In this document: in pieces, positions 35,880 through 47,204 of the stretch
Numbering within the stretch: the stretch's first letter is position 1
How the letters are laid out: the number at the start of each line of letters is the position of its first letter
DNA from: Chelydra serpentina
Lineage: Eukaryota; Chordata; Testudines; Chelydridae
Reading direction: 5' to 3'
Assembly (NCBI GenBank): GCA_037349315.1
Contig: JBAIAC010000004.1
Location: forward strand, 28,151,001 to 28,215,000
DNA: 64,000 bases
Translations under genes and position numbers: made by a program
The notes under the pieces: model-generated
What the model saw: only the letters and a program-made list of their open reading frames with translations
Databases searched by the model: none
What the model was told of the DNA's origin: nothing

Positions 35880-36012
35880 CTGGATTAGGGGTAACATTTT
35901 CAGAAGCACCCAAGTGATTTAGGAGCCTACATTCCATTTTCAAAAGTGACTTAGGCACTTGGGTGCCCAGTGAAAATGGGAGTTAGTCTCCTTAGGCGCT
36001 TGAGAAAATGTT
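35880..36012. repeat. Palindromic old repeat
   Basis: The segments cagaagcacccaagtgattt and tgacttaggcacttgggtgc are near inverse copies, as are gagcctac and the later ttaggcgctt. A related hairpin-like repeat is at 59880-59945. This type of palindromic noncoding repeat is common in amniotes; the family is not named here. Confidence 0.5.
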
Positions 36013-36424
36013 ACCCTGTGCCACTTGTAAGCCTGAAATTTAATCAAACTCTAACACCTCATGTCTGGTTTCAGTTCTTCATTTCCCAGGTGCTTTTTCG
36101 CAGATTTTCTATCCAGGTTTTGAGCTGAAGCCACTCCTCTGCTTTTCTGGGCTCAGGTCAGTGGTATCTGCATTCACTTTTCCATGATCTCTCCTGAGTG
36201 TGACTAACACTTTCTGTCAGGGTTGGGTAACCAGGCATATGTCTGAAAACAAAACAAACCCATTTACTACATTTCCTGTCGTTCTTTAGACTGTTTTCTC
36301 AGCCTACCTCTGGCTTCCCCATTGGACAATATCATAGTAAAGGTGCCAATAGATTTTCCTGCTTTGATACTGCTCCTAGACGTCATCTCCCTGTGTAAAG
36401 GAAGGATGGCCTTGTAGGTTAAGC

Positions 36425-36590
36425 TCATCATTAAAGTTGGGCTATTCTCAGCTCTTCCACAGATTTCCTGTGTGAAATTGAGCAAGCCACTTTAGCCTCT
36501 CTATGTCTCAGTTTCCACCTCTGTAAAATGGGCTAATCCTTCCCTTCTTCATAGGAGGAGTGTGAGGTTTAGGTGCTTTGAAATCCTTGT
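36425..36590 (+). repeat. MIR-like SINE
   Basis: The core cttcctgtgtgaaattgagc-type sequence (tttcctgtgtgaaattgagc) followed by tgtctcagtttccacctctg is characteristic of MIR. Confidence 0.7.
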
Positions 36591-38184
36591 TTGGAGGTTG
36601 CTATAACAGCATAAAATATCATTATTTAAGTGGGACCTGATCTGTATGTTATTGAGGTCTTGATGAGGGATTTACCAATAGACCCAACCATATCCATCCA
36701 TCCACAGGAAAGCATGCATTGTTTTGGCCCTCACCTGATGCTCTCTATGCCCATTGTTCTGAAAATGACCAGTCTGATTCTGCCTCCTTGCCTGCAGGCA
36801 GTCTTGTTTCACCTTCTTCCACTTTTCTCTCCATTTCCACAGGTGGTCACACTTCGTGTCAACATGCCACACCTAGTCTTCACTTTCAGTTCTGTGCATC
36901 TCTTATCATGCTCCCAGGCCCTTCCTTTTCCTACCTGTCAGCCACTGCCCCTCTCATCAAAAGCCACTTCTTCAGCTGCTGATGGATTTGACCTGCTCCC
37001 TCTCAACCTTACAGAATGGATGCTAGGGGACCACAGTTATTAGCATCGCTCTCTTGTTGTAAGCCCTTCAGTGCCCCAGCAGTGACACAGAGATTCCAAT
37101 GGAAGCATTGTTAGGACAGTCTCCTCCTTTACCCAGTTGACTACACAGGGCAAAAATGGGACTGACCAAGGTGCCATACACAGACGCCCATTGGACAGAT
37201 GAAATCATGACAGACAGTGATGAATGGCTTTCATTCCAGTTTGTTTTCCCATTCAATACTGTTTTTGCAGGTTTGGCCAAAATATTCAAAAATAGCCATT
37301 GATTATGGGTCCCTTAATTCTGGTGTGTCCAACCTGAGACCCTTAAAGGGGCCTGATTTCAGAGGGGCTGAGCACCGACAGCTCCCACTCTCTTGCATTT
37401 CTGCCTTTGGTTAATCGGTCCTGGTCTGCAAAGGTCAGGTGAGACCTTTGGGCCTGAGGCTTTTCAGCATTAAGGGCCAGTGACTGTGGTTCACCTTGCA
37501 CAGGTGCACAAGGGGAGAGGGAAGTCACCTTTTCCTACGTCAGAGCCATGCACAACATGGCTGGGGAGCATGATACTCCCAGGTAACTAGTAGCTTTTGT
37601 GGGAGAGCCACCCCAAAAGTGGCAAAGAGGAGTCGGCTCCAGGTAGTGCCAAGACCCTGCTAACTCTTGACACATTAGCCAGCATGTGGCTGGAGAGGGC
37701 ATGCTACCTACCTCCTTCTCAGGGGTGCTGGGGTTGGCATTAAATGAACTGCCCCAGCCTCTTTGGAGCCCCGGAGAGAATTCCTCCTCCACACACCCTG
37801 TGGATCTGAGCAGCGATCTGGCCTGGTCAGCTGATGATGGGCAACAAAGGAACCAGAACAGTTATTGAGCTCCCTCCTGCACTGAGTTAGCCCTGAGCTC
37901 TGAGCGTTGTGGGAGCGATCTCCTGGTGCCCATGTCATTTGTTTGTGTGGCGTGTGTCAGCAGAGCCCTGCACGTGTTCAGTTTCATAATGCGCTCTATG
38001 CAGTAAGCTCTCACTCCCTGCAGGGAACGGCTGCGGTTTCATATTTCATTTCCCTTGTACACTACACCCAGATTCCAGCCGCTTTCTGGCTTCACTGCAG
38101 TGCATTACGCAGAGCACAGGTCCTGCATCATATCCAGCAGAGACAGACAGGGCTTCTCTCGGTTCCTGGCAGTGGACCGTGAAA

Positions 38185-38472
38185 ATGTCAATTTTATTTT
38201 CACTTTGCATCTTTGCTTTCCCTGGCTTTTCCCAGGGCAGGGTTGTTGGAGTGGATGAAGCTGGCTTTGCTGAATGCAATGATTTCTTTTATGGAGAAAC
38301 CCCACCAGAAGGATTTACGGCATCTTTCAATGTGAAAATCTGTCAGTGGTACAACAAAGAGCCACGCTTCGCAACGCTCTACAGCACGGAGGACAAGACC
38401 CCTCTTTATTCTGCTTTTAAATACACAAAAGCAGCTCAGAGTGGGGAGGAGAGCTGGCTGGTTGAACCACAG
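38185..38472 (+). CDS. ENDOD1: ENDOD1 exon 1: signal peptide and start of nuclease-like domain
   Basis: The ATG at 38185 opens MSILFSLCIFAFPGFSQG, a signal peptide, followed by RVVGVDEAGFAECNDFFYGE and the ENDOD1-typical RFATLYSTEDKTPLYSAF. The exon ends VEPQ with donor cag|gtaagt at 38472, phase 0. The frame extends 6 bases upstream only through GTG and AAA, so ATG 38185 is preferred. The protein is a secretory-pathway, membrane-associated member of the non-specific endonuclease family. The exon joins 48202 across a 9.7-kb intron full of repeats. No CpG island or clear core promoter is visible upstream; the 5' UTR cannot be delimited. Confidence 0.93.
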
Positions 38473-38477
38473 GTAAG

Positions 38478-38765
38478 TCAATCTCCCCAATAGCTGTCAA
38501 GCAAATCTTAAGAGTTAAGGCATGTAGTTATCCTGGGCTATTGAGGATGGAATTTTGCAAAGAAGTCAGGGAGTTGTGAAATCCTTCTAGATACTAATGT
38601 ATTAGAAATAGTATTTATTCTTGGGTTCAGCCCTGGACAAATCTATGGTCGCTTGTCCCAAAGAGCTTACAGTGAAAACTGAAAGGCATTGCATCCAAAA
38701 TGGAATAAGAAAGAAAGAAAGAAATCCACCCTTTAAACCACCAGATCTATTTGTCTATCTATCTG
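38478..38765. other. ENDOD1 intron start, nothing recognised
   Basis: Intronic sequence with a short (gaaa)n run near 38710; no other feature. Confidence 0.4.
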
Positions 38766-38966
38766 AGAGAGACAAGGTGGATAAGGTAATGTCTTTTATT
38801 GGCCCAGCTGCTGCTAGTGGAAGAGACAAGCTTTCAAGCTTCACAGAGGTCTTCTTCAGATCTGTCAGAGCTCTGTGAAGCTCAGAAGCTTATCTCTCAC
38901 CAACAGAACTTGTTCCAATAAAAGATATTACTTCACCCACCTTGTCTCTCTCATATCCTGGGACCA
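38766..38966. mobile_element. Penelope-like terminal repeats arranged as an inverted pair
   Basis: The left arm reads gacaaggtggataaggtaat, then gtcttttattgg, then acaagctttcaagcttcaca. The right arm, in reverse, repeats these blocks (ctgtgaagctcagaagctta, then ttccaataaaagatattact, then tcacccaccttgtc). Each arm is about 90 bp, with almost no internal sequence. It matches the ends of the element at 9350-10127 without its coding part. Confidence 0.7.
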
Positions 38967-39599
38967 ACATGACCATAACCCTGCAAACTATCTATCTAGC
39001 TACCTAGTAGCTATTACACAACAGAGGGACGCTGTGGCTGTGGCTAATAGGGTTAAAAGTTTCAGTCGCAAGTTGATGTTTGTTCTGTTGCCAACACTGA
39101 TCCAGTAGCTGATAAGAGCTCATTAACTTCATTGCACTGGAATAAAACACACATTTGTGATTCACACAGTTGATGCTATGGCAGTTCTTTGTGTCCCTCT
39201 GTTGTGGATACTGTAGCTGGAAAGAGAGGTGTAGCATAGTGTCCTGCATATGAAAGATTTCAGTCAAGGCAAGGGAATTCAGGGAAAAAAAAGTTATCTG
39301 AGTGTCAGTTGCTCTTGTCTATACTGACACTTTGCATGTTTAGCTGACTCCTTAGGGTTGTTATGTTATAGCGCTCACCCTTAAATCCTTACCAGTGGCC
39401 TAAGAGAGCTAAAGAACTTTACTTTGGTATTTGCAGCATTCAAGGTATTTCACTAGTAAATGTAGGATAATACTGCACATAACCTGATATATTCAGCTAA
39501 AGCAAAACTGGTGCATATGAAGGGTGACCACTCAGCACTGACGATTATTATTTGTACTAGAGTAGTACCTAGAGGCCCCATCTAAAATCATGGCTCCTT

Positions 39600-39915
39600 T
39601 GTGCTAGGCACTGTACAAACATACAGTAAGAGACAGTTCCTGCCCCAAAGAACTTAGCACATCCCTTTGTATATTTGGATTGTATTTGCCTCATTTTCCA
39701 GATGGGGAACTGAGGCACACAGAGACTGAGTGACTTGCCCAAAGTCGCACTGAAAGTACTAGAATTGAACCCAGCTCTCCTTATAGGTGCTGGAACTAGG
39801 GGTGCTCCCACACCCCCTGGCTTGAAGTGGTTTCCATTATATACAGGGTTTGCTCTCAGCAACCCCACTATAAAAACTGTTCCAGCACCCCTGGCTGTCC
39901 TGAGTCCCTGGCTTA
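39600..39915 (-). repeat. MIR-like SINE interrupted by a short DNA element
   Basis: The inverse MIR core is visible as cagatggggaactgaggcac, then gacttgcccaaagtcgcact. At about 39786-39893 it is interrupted by a sequence starting taggtgctggaactaggggt and ending tgttccagcacccctg, with inverted ends typical of a small non-autonomous DNA transposon. An older tgtacaaacatac-type repeat lies at 39600-39655. Confidence 0.6.
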
Positions 39916-40656
39916 GCCACAAGCTCGTCCTTCCTCTCTGTCACTGTAGCTGGTGTTCATTGTTGGCCATTCATCTAGCGTTTGTTCCATTTTATGCAGA
40001 CGCCTGTCAAAGGTGGCCACCTGCCACCTGAAAAAGAGAAAAGCCTTTTTAAAGCCGTGTAATTACCAAGCTGAATAATGCATAGGAATCTTTAATAGCT
40101 GTGGGCACAAACGGACCTAGACAAGAGAACAACATCTGCCAACTGTGTCACATAGGCAGCAGAACACAGCGATAAGGAAGGTGCCCTTCCCAGCTGCCAA
40201 GGCCTTCTGCCCCAGCCAGGCACAAGCATACCCAGCCTGACCCTTACTTCCAGCTGCCATATCCCCCTGTGTCCCCTCTTCCAAGTAAACAGGCTTCCTA
40301 CGTACCTCACGCAAAGCACCTTGAATTTGATCCTGCACCCATATGTCAAGCCCTCTGATCCCCTTCTCCCAGCCACCCACCCGCTCCCCAAACACACATC
40401 CACTCAGCAGCGAAACCTCCTTGGTACCCAGTGACCGGCCTCACTCCCAGCTGCTAAAACTTCCTTGCCACAATATTTAGGTTTCCTGTTTCAAAAATCT
40501 AGTCACTTTCACAGGGGTCTTCCCCTTGGTCCCCTCTTCTCATCAGCCCCCATTATGGACCTGTCATTCCAGAGCCAGTGCAGCAATTTGAGAAACCACT
40601 GCATCCCTGCGCATTATACACTGAATTACCTTGGCCAGCCACTATTTTATAATAAG
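39916..40656. other. ENDOD1 intron, no feature recognised
   Basis: No exon or repeat end can be supported here. Confidence 0.35.
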
Positions 40657-41193
40657 TAGAACCTCAGAGTTACGAACACCTCAGGAATGGAGGTTGTTTA
40701 TAACTCTGAAATGTTTGGTTTAAGTGTAGTAGCCGTGTTAGTCTGTGTCAGCAAAATGAAAATAAGAAAGTCTCTAAGGTGCTACAAGTTTTTCTAACAA
40801 ATTTATTTCAGCATAAGCTTTCGTGGGTTAGTACCCACTTCATCTGAAATGTTTGTAACTCTGAACAAAACGTTATGGTTCTTTCAAAAGTTTACAACTG
40901 AACATTGACTTAACACAGCTTTGAAACTTTACTATGCAGAAGAAAAATGCTGCTTTTAACCAGCTTAATTTAAATGAAACAAACACAGAAACAGTTTCTT
41001 TACCTTGTCAGATCTTTTGTTTACACTTTCCCTTTTGTAGTAGTTTAGGTTTAACACAGTACTGTACTATACAGTATTTGCTTTTTAAATTTTTTTTTGT
41101 CTCTGCCTCCTGATTGCACATTTCCGGTTCCAAATGAGGTGCGTGGTTGATTGGTCAGTTCATAACCCTGGTGTTCATAACTCCAAGGTTCTA
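40657..41193. mobile_element. Tc1/mariner-superfamily (Tigger-like) element, with a nested Penelope fragment
   Basis: The element 40659-41191 starts gaacctcagagttacgaaca and ends tgttcataactccaaggttc, imperfect inverted repeats bounded by TA on each side. The interior has no intact transposase. The Penelope-like fragment at 40718-40843 is inserted in it. Confidence 0.75.
40706..40855 (-). mobile_element. Penelope-like fragment with 12-bp target duplication and internal microinversion
   Basis: CTGAAATGTTTG flanks the 126-bp insertion exactly (40706-40717 and 40844-40855). Compared with the copies at 23784 and 30522, the 23 bases at 40771-40793 are in reverse-complement orientation while the sequence on both sides is unchanged. 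Confidence 0.92.
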
Positions 41194-41224
41194 TAATATA
41201 CCTACAAATCAGGGCTTGAAATAA

Positions 41225-41345
41225 AGTGGTTTTTTACCCATGAAAGCTTATGCCCAAATAAATCTGTTAGTCTTTAAGGTGTCACCGGACTCCTCCTTGT
41301 TTTTGTGGATACAGACTAACATGGCTACCCCTCTGACACTCTTAG
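41225..41345 (+). mobile_element. Penelope-like terminal fragment, another subfamily
   Basis: The text cccatgaaagcttatgccca, ctgttagtctttaaggtgtc and acagactaacatggctaccc corresponds to the terminal repeat of Penelope-like elements, in the opposite orientation to the 40718 fragment. Confidence 0.7.
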
Positions 41346-42566
41346 CTGCTCTGACTTCACGCAGTGTAACACCATTGACTGCAATGGAGTTATTCCAACT
41401 TTGCATCAGTGTCTGGGAGATCAGAATCTGGCCCCAGTGAGCCCTGCTTGATTTTGATCAATGATGATGTGAGATAAAGGAGAAGCTTTAGATTTTCCTT
41501 CCCTGTACTGATCTGCTGTGAAATGTGCTAGACCAGAGAAATCCAGTTTGCATTCTCTGTCTAACCAGATCCATTTGCCTGTATTTAAAAGGCCAATTCC
41601 CTTCACTTTTGCTTGTTTTGTTTTGCTTTTAGTTTTCAACCTCCAAATGTTCCTTAAAACAAAACTGTTGTTCCTATTTAAAAGACTGGACCATTTAAAC
41701 ACAAAGATAGATCTAGGTCAGCATAGACAAAGCAGCCTCCCTAATACCAACAACAGCTTAATCAAGGAGCAGAGATTGCCATACAAAAAGCCTTATCTAT
41801 GAAAATCCTTGAAAAGTAATGCTTTAACATAGACCCAAGGATCCGATCTTTGACATTGGTGGGAGCTGTGCCTGAGAAGGGATTGCAGTGTAGTACAGAA
41901 GCAATTCTCATGGTACTTTCCATTAAAGCACAACAAGATCTTGCTATAAATTCTGCACATACTAGGCAATGCAAAAACACCCTATTATTTTTGTTCCCCT
42001 GTCCTCCCTCCCTTGCTCACTTGTTTCATCCTCCTATTATGTCTTGGGTTTTGGACTATAAGTTTTCTGGGGCAGGGGATTTCATTAACTATATGTTTAT
42101 AGGGTCTAGCACAATAAAACCCTGTCCTGGTTGAGTCCGCTAGGTGGTACCGCCATACATTACATAATGCACTAAGAAAGTGTTAAAGGTTGCAAAGTCA
42201 AATACTCAAAAGTTAGGAAATGCCAGAACTTAAGTTGCATGTGCAACCTTAATACACACACACACCCTGCTTTGTACACATGTATCATGATACAGTCTTT
42301 AATTATATGATCACATACCAGGTTTTTCACTTTACAACTACCATATATACAGGCATCCCATTCAACAATCATTGAAATGCAGCCACCCCCATGGTGGAAG
42401 ATAGCAACTGATTACTACTGTGTGGCAACATTACACGGTTGTTTAGGACAGGAAGTGAAGAAAAACACCTTCCACAAATTGGCAAATGAACCTGTAATTG
42501 GAAAAATCAGTTCTAAGAATCAAAACGCTGAGGAGCATGTGAGTGGATTTTTCTACAACTGTCTGG

Positions 42567-42787
42567 GCAAGTCTATCCTTAAAACGCTGCAGATGCACCG
42601 ATGCAGCTGCGCCACGTAGCGCTTTAATGAAGACGCTCTACGCCGGTGGGAGAGAGCTTTCCTACCAGTGTAGTTAATCCACCTCCCCGAGAGGCTGTAG
42701 CTATGTCGGCAGGAGAAGTTTGGTGGATTTTTCACACCCCTGAGCGACGTAATTTTACCAGTATAGGGCTGTAGTGCAGACCAGACC
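42567..42787. mobile_element. Probable Harbinger-like MITE
   Basis: The left end gggcaagtctatcc and right end gtagtgcagaccagaccc resemble the ends at 35114 and 32899, with decay. A clear 3-bp duplication is not seen. Confidence 0.5.
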
Positions 42788-42834
42788 CGACCTCTGTCTC
42801 TCCAGAAATAAGCAAACAAAGGTGCAGGAGTGAG

Positions 42835-42954
42835 CAGAGGCGGTGCTAGCCTATTGGGGGGCCTCCACACACACAAATCACATAATGAAAAGCAAATAAG
42901 GGGCCCCATTGAGTTGCTTGGGGCCCTAAGCAATTGCTTTGTCTGCTTATGCCT
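42835..42954. mobile_element. Truncated DNA transposon fragment
   Basis: It begins cagaggcggtgctagcc and contains ggccctaagcaattgctttg, then gtctgcttatgccta, where the expected inverse of the left end breaks off. LTR-derived sequence begins at 42955. Likely a hAT-type MITE; the superfamily is inferred. Confidence 0.45.
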
Positions 42955-43165
42955 ACCCTCCCCCCCTTCATTTATCACACCGACAGTGGAGGCTATTGAC
43001 ATTCCCTTTATGTCACATCGAATTACTACCTCTGTGCTAAATAAAGGGGGGGGGGAGGGTAGCCCCCTTTTATGGACACCCAGCCAGCCAGTAGCTATAC
43101 AATCCCTCTGAGTAGCTGTTCTCTAATTGCTCTACCTGTAAAGGGTTAAAAAGTTTTATCGCAAA
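42955..43165 (+). mobile_element. LTR 5'-end pieces in inverted arrangement
   Basis: Positions 42955-42979 are the first 25 bp of the LTR family in minus orientation. After a 53-bp spacer, 43033-43165 are the first 130 bp in plus orientation (tgtgctaaataaagg...). The full minus-oriented LTR follows at 43191. An A-rich 25-bp linker joins the last two. Confidence 0.75.
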
Positions 43166-43190
43166 AAAACAAACAACAACAAAAAAAGCA

Positions 43191-44107
43191 TGTCAAGGCT
43201 AATTCCCCACTCTGGCACTTTGAGTGCAGAAGTTGGGGACCCACAAGAATTCTAAAAATTAATACTGGCCACTCCAGGCTTGTATTCAACTTCCAAGGTT
43301 ACAGCTTCTCTCTGACCTTGGACTGGTAGATCTTCTACTACCCAAGTGCAGAACCCCTTTGAGAGTCCAGGAAGGCACACTTGGGAATTCCTTCCTGTGG
43401 GGTACCCTCAAGCCCTTTCACCCGCCCCTCCGGGGAAGAGCTGAGAAAGAAAACAATCAGCAGTTGCCACCAGCTAATTAAACAATGTGCACAAACCTCT
43501 TAGCACACAAAAATCCAATTCTGTTCTTAAAAAGAGGTAAATTTTATTTAAAAAAAATCAAAAGGAAGAAAATACATCTAGCTATTGCTAGATTTAAAAA
43601 GAGCAACTACAAGGATTAAGCATCAAGAATAGTTTCTCGACGTCCAGCTTAAAAGTTACAAGCAAAACAAAAGCACCTGAGGTTAGCACAGAGGAATCCA
43701 CAAGCCATAAAAAAATAAAATAAATAAACCTAATCGCATCTTCCTAGACATTTCCTGATCTACTTGCATATCTGGGGTTTTAAATTAGTAGTTTCTAGGT
43801 ATGATACTGATGATTTTTCATACCTGGCCCAAAGCTTCTTACAGCATCGCTGCTCTGTCCCTTCCCTTCTGGAGAACAACCACAGACCAACAAAAGGGGA
43901 GTCTTGTTTCAATTTTAAAAAGTTCTAGCCTTCCCATTGGCTCTTTTGGCCAGGTGACCACTCACTTCCTTTTACCTATGCATAGCAGTGAAACTTTTTA
44001 CCCTTTACAGGTAGAGCAATTAGAGAATAGCTACTCAGAGGGATTTTATAGCTATTGGCTGGCTGGGTGTCCATAAAAGGAAGCTCCCCCACCCTTCATT
44101 TATCACA
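43191..44107 (-). mobile_element. Solo LTR, minus orientation, 917 bp
   Basis: Read on the minus strand it starts tgtgataaatgaagg and ends ccttgaca (TG...CA). It carries an AATAAA polyadenylation signal (plus-strand tttatt at about 43534). It aligns over its whole length with the LTR at 52594-53510. No internal retroviral genes are attached. The flanks (aagca and gttgt) do not form a 5-bp duplication, in line with a local rearrangement involving 43033-43165. Confidence 0.85.
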
Positions 44108-44169
44108 GTTGTTTATCCATGTGATGCACAGTGATCCAGCAGTCAGGATTTTTAATGGAATATATTTGT

Positions 44170-44275
44170 AGAGAAGGAGGATGGTCCAGTGGTTTGGTTG
44201 CTAGCAGGCCCTGGTTCAATTCCCTGCTCTGCCACAGACTTCCTGTGTGACCCTGGGAAAGCCACTAAGCGCTTA
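44170..44275 (+). repeat. MIR-like SINE
   Basis: The text ccagtggtttggttgctagc, tggttcaattccctgctctg and cttcctgtgtgaccctggg follows the MIR tRNA-like head and core. Confidence 0.75.
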
Positions 44276-44987
44276 TATACACAGGAACATCCAGAAAAAT
44301 AAACTAAACGTGTGACTTTGAAGTGGATTTGTTAAACTGTATTAAATCTCCTGTGTGGATGCGGTTATTCAGCATTAAAGTAGCCTTACTTCACTTTGAA
44401 AGTGTGTGACAGGGTGCAGCCTGGGACTGTGGGACCGCTGTGCCCCCTTAACTCTCCAGCCTGGGCTGCCTCTCACAATGCTTTGCTAGTGACAAGCAGC
44501 AAACCCCTCCAGGCGCTGTTATCACTCACCACAACCACATGTGGAGCCCCACATCCAGCTAGATTGCATGTTCCCAGAGCCACACATGAATCACACAGAC
44601 GAAGGCACCAGCCAAATCCCTCCAGCTCCCAGCCTTGTACCTCAGGAATATAGTCTTGCACTGCAAGTTTATTAATTGGTTCACCACTTCATCGATGGGA
44701 AGTGGATATACACCAGCCTTTGTAAACTGGAGCAGATTTCCAAACACTTCAGGCAAACTCACTGGTAAAGATAAACGGTTAAACAAATGTATTGACTACA
44801 AAAGATAGATTTTAAGTTATTATAAGTGATAGGCAAAAAGTCACAGTTGGTTACCAAAAGAAAAGAAAATGTAAGCACACAGTCTAAACTCTCAACCCTA
44901 TTAGACTGGTTCCCGACCTGTAAAATGGTAGCTCCTTCACTGGGGTGTTGTGAGGATAGTACATTAAAGATGGTCTGTAGCGTTATT

Positions 44988-45125
44988 GAAGGATATGAGA
45001 GAGACAGGGTGGGTGAGATAATATATTTTATTGGAGCAACGTCTGTTGGTAGAAGAGATAAGCTTTCGAGCTTCACAGAGCTCTTCTTCAGGTCTCAAGA
45101 AGGGACCTGAAGAATACTGAGCTTA
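44988..45125 (+). mobile_element. Penelope-like terminal repeat
   Basis: The segment gacagggtgggtgagataat, then attttattggagc, then agataagctttcgagcttca, then gagctcttcttcaggtc matches the terminus at 38766. It is truncated after ggacctgaagaata. Confidence 0.7.
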
Positions 45126-45769
45126 CATTAAAGATTGTGAGGTGCCAGATATTCTGGTAATGGGGGCCAGGCAAGTGCCAAAGACAGCTATAGGTGTCAG
45201 CACACTAAGTGAGTGCAGCTTCATTTTGACTGTGTTACGGCCCAGGAGAGTTCTCCAACAGTGCCTGTACATGAGTTTGAAATGGTGCTGGAGACAGCCT
45301 TCCTGGAGCTCTGTTAAAGAGAAAGAGCACTCACAGCACTTGGAGGTTGTGTCAAATATAACGGCTGCATGAAAAGACTAATAATGGTGGGAGGCATCAA
45401 GGAAAGAAATGTTGCCAGTTTCCAGTGTTGCCAGCTGCAGCATCAACTGCCTGCTCTGATATTTTTACCCTTGGAACAAAAGACCAAATGTTCAAAGTGA
45501 ATTGAACCCCAAATCCTGCAGTTGCAGCTGCGGATCTACAGCAGACAATTGGCCGCCTATATACTCAGCTGCACACAGTTACCTGATTCGTAACTATGAA
45601 GTTTTGCATTCACAAACTGGAGTGCTTGGAAAATTAAGTTCATGCCACATGTTCTATATACAGTACCCCTCACTGTTTGGTAATGACACATGATGGAGTC
45701 TATGTGTTGTCTCTTTATCATTCCATTCACATACAAAATTCAGGACAGGAAAGAGGCCTCGGTATACTG

Positions 45770-46590
45770 GGGACAACTTAGTGAAAACTTCTGCCCATGA
45801 CCAAGGCTGCAATCAGAAAAGCAAACAAGATGTTAGGTTGCATGAAGAACAAGATGAGAATAATACAGAAAATATTATAATGCATCAAAATGAATTATAT
45901 GGCCTCATCTGTAACAGTGTGTGCAGTATTGGTCACCCCATCTCCCAAAAGGATATTGCAGAACTACTGGGTGTCAGACAATTGCAACAAGAATGATCAA
46001 GGGCCTGGAAAAGTGCTCATATGAAGAGAGATTGAAAAGATTAGGGTTGTTTACCTTAGAGAGGAGATGAATAAGTTGGGACATGATAAAAGTATATAAA
46101 ATAATGAATAGCCTAGAGAAGGTACAGCAGGAACTTCTCTTCTGCCTGTCTCATAACACAATAACAAGGGGACATTCAATTATGTTGAAAGGTGGCACAT
46201 TAAAAAATGATAAAGGGAAGAACTTTCACACAACCTGCAGTTAGCCGGTGGAACTCATTGCCACAGGATGTCACTCAGGGGCAAGAATTTAGCAAGATTC
46301 AAAGGAGGATTGGACATTTATATGGATAACAGGAACACCTATCTGTAATAGCTAATGCTAATAACATTTTTGGAAAGAATATAAAACTTCATACTTCTGA
46401 GTTTAAGCCAATGTCTGACTATTAAGGGTAAGGATGAGACACTCGGGGAGGTGTGGGAGCAAATTACTCCATATCACCCTTCCATGGAGCTTCTTGCACT
46501 TTCTTCTGAAGCATCTGGTGCTGGGCACTTTTGGATACTGGTCTAAACGGACCAGAGATCTGATCCACTACGGCAATTCCTATGTGTTAT
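45770..46590 (+). mobile_element. CR1 LINE 3' fragment, plus strand
   Basis: Degenerate frames follow the CR1 ORF2 C-terminal order, for example gcaaacaagatgttaggttg and gtggaactcattgccacagg. The 3' end is of the same type as the 31355-32457 copy (tggtctaaacggaccagaga, then cggcaattcctatgt). Confidence 0.75.
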
Positions 46591-47204
46591 GTACAATACT
46601 TACAGCTTAAATAAGTCAATTTAGAAAGGAAATACAGACAGGTGATGCAACATGTATATAAGATGCTAAGATCACAAATTTTTGGAACCATCCTGCCCAA
46701 GTAAGCTTGTCTAAATAAAAAAGACACCTGGCCATTTGGGCTGCCTAGGGAGTAATTTGGGACAGACTGTGGACCATGCAGTTTAAATTTCCAAAAGAAG
46801 GATGTAGGACGTGGCAAGAAAGAATGACTGGCGAACAGATAGAGCTGTAGTGTCCTGGGAAAGAACAGGGCAGACATTGCTTCGACTATACTCAGTACTA
46901 TGCGTTCCTGCTCAGACTGCTTGTTAATTTGCATGCATGACTCCATTGTCACTCCAAGTAAGACTCCATGCAAGAATGCCTGGCACAGGAATTACTAGCT
47001 AAGATTTCCTAGTACAAGAATTACAAAAAAAAGTGTACCATAGATATAGCACTGATCCCATAGAATAGCTGAGGCCATACAGGCTCTGTATGCTGTCTGC
47101 TGCCCCCAAGTGATGTGCTCCATTCTCCATCATCTGAAGTCTTGAACTTAAGATGGGATGCTTTCTAAAATATATACTGTACTCCAGCTCAACCACAAAT
47201 AACA

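Noticed and set aside
36630..37043. 137-codon frame as a coding exon
   Set aside because: The translation is low in conserved pattern and lies in ENDOD1 upstream sequence with no splice sites of good quality.
38179..38184. GTG at 38179 as the ENDOD1 start
   Set aside because: Vertebrate initiation needs AUG; the ATG at 38185 begins a clear signal peptide.
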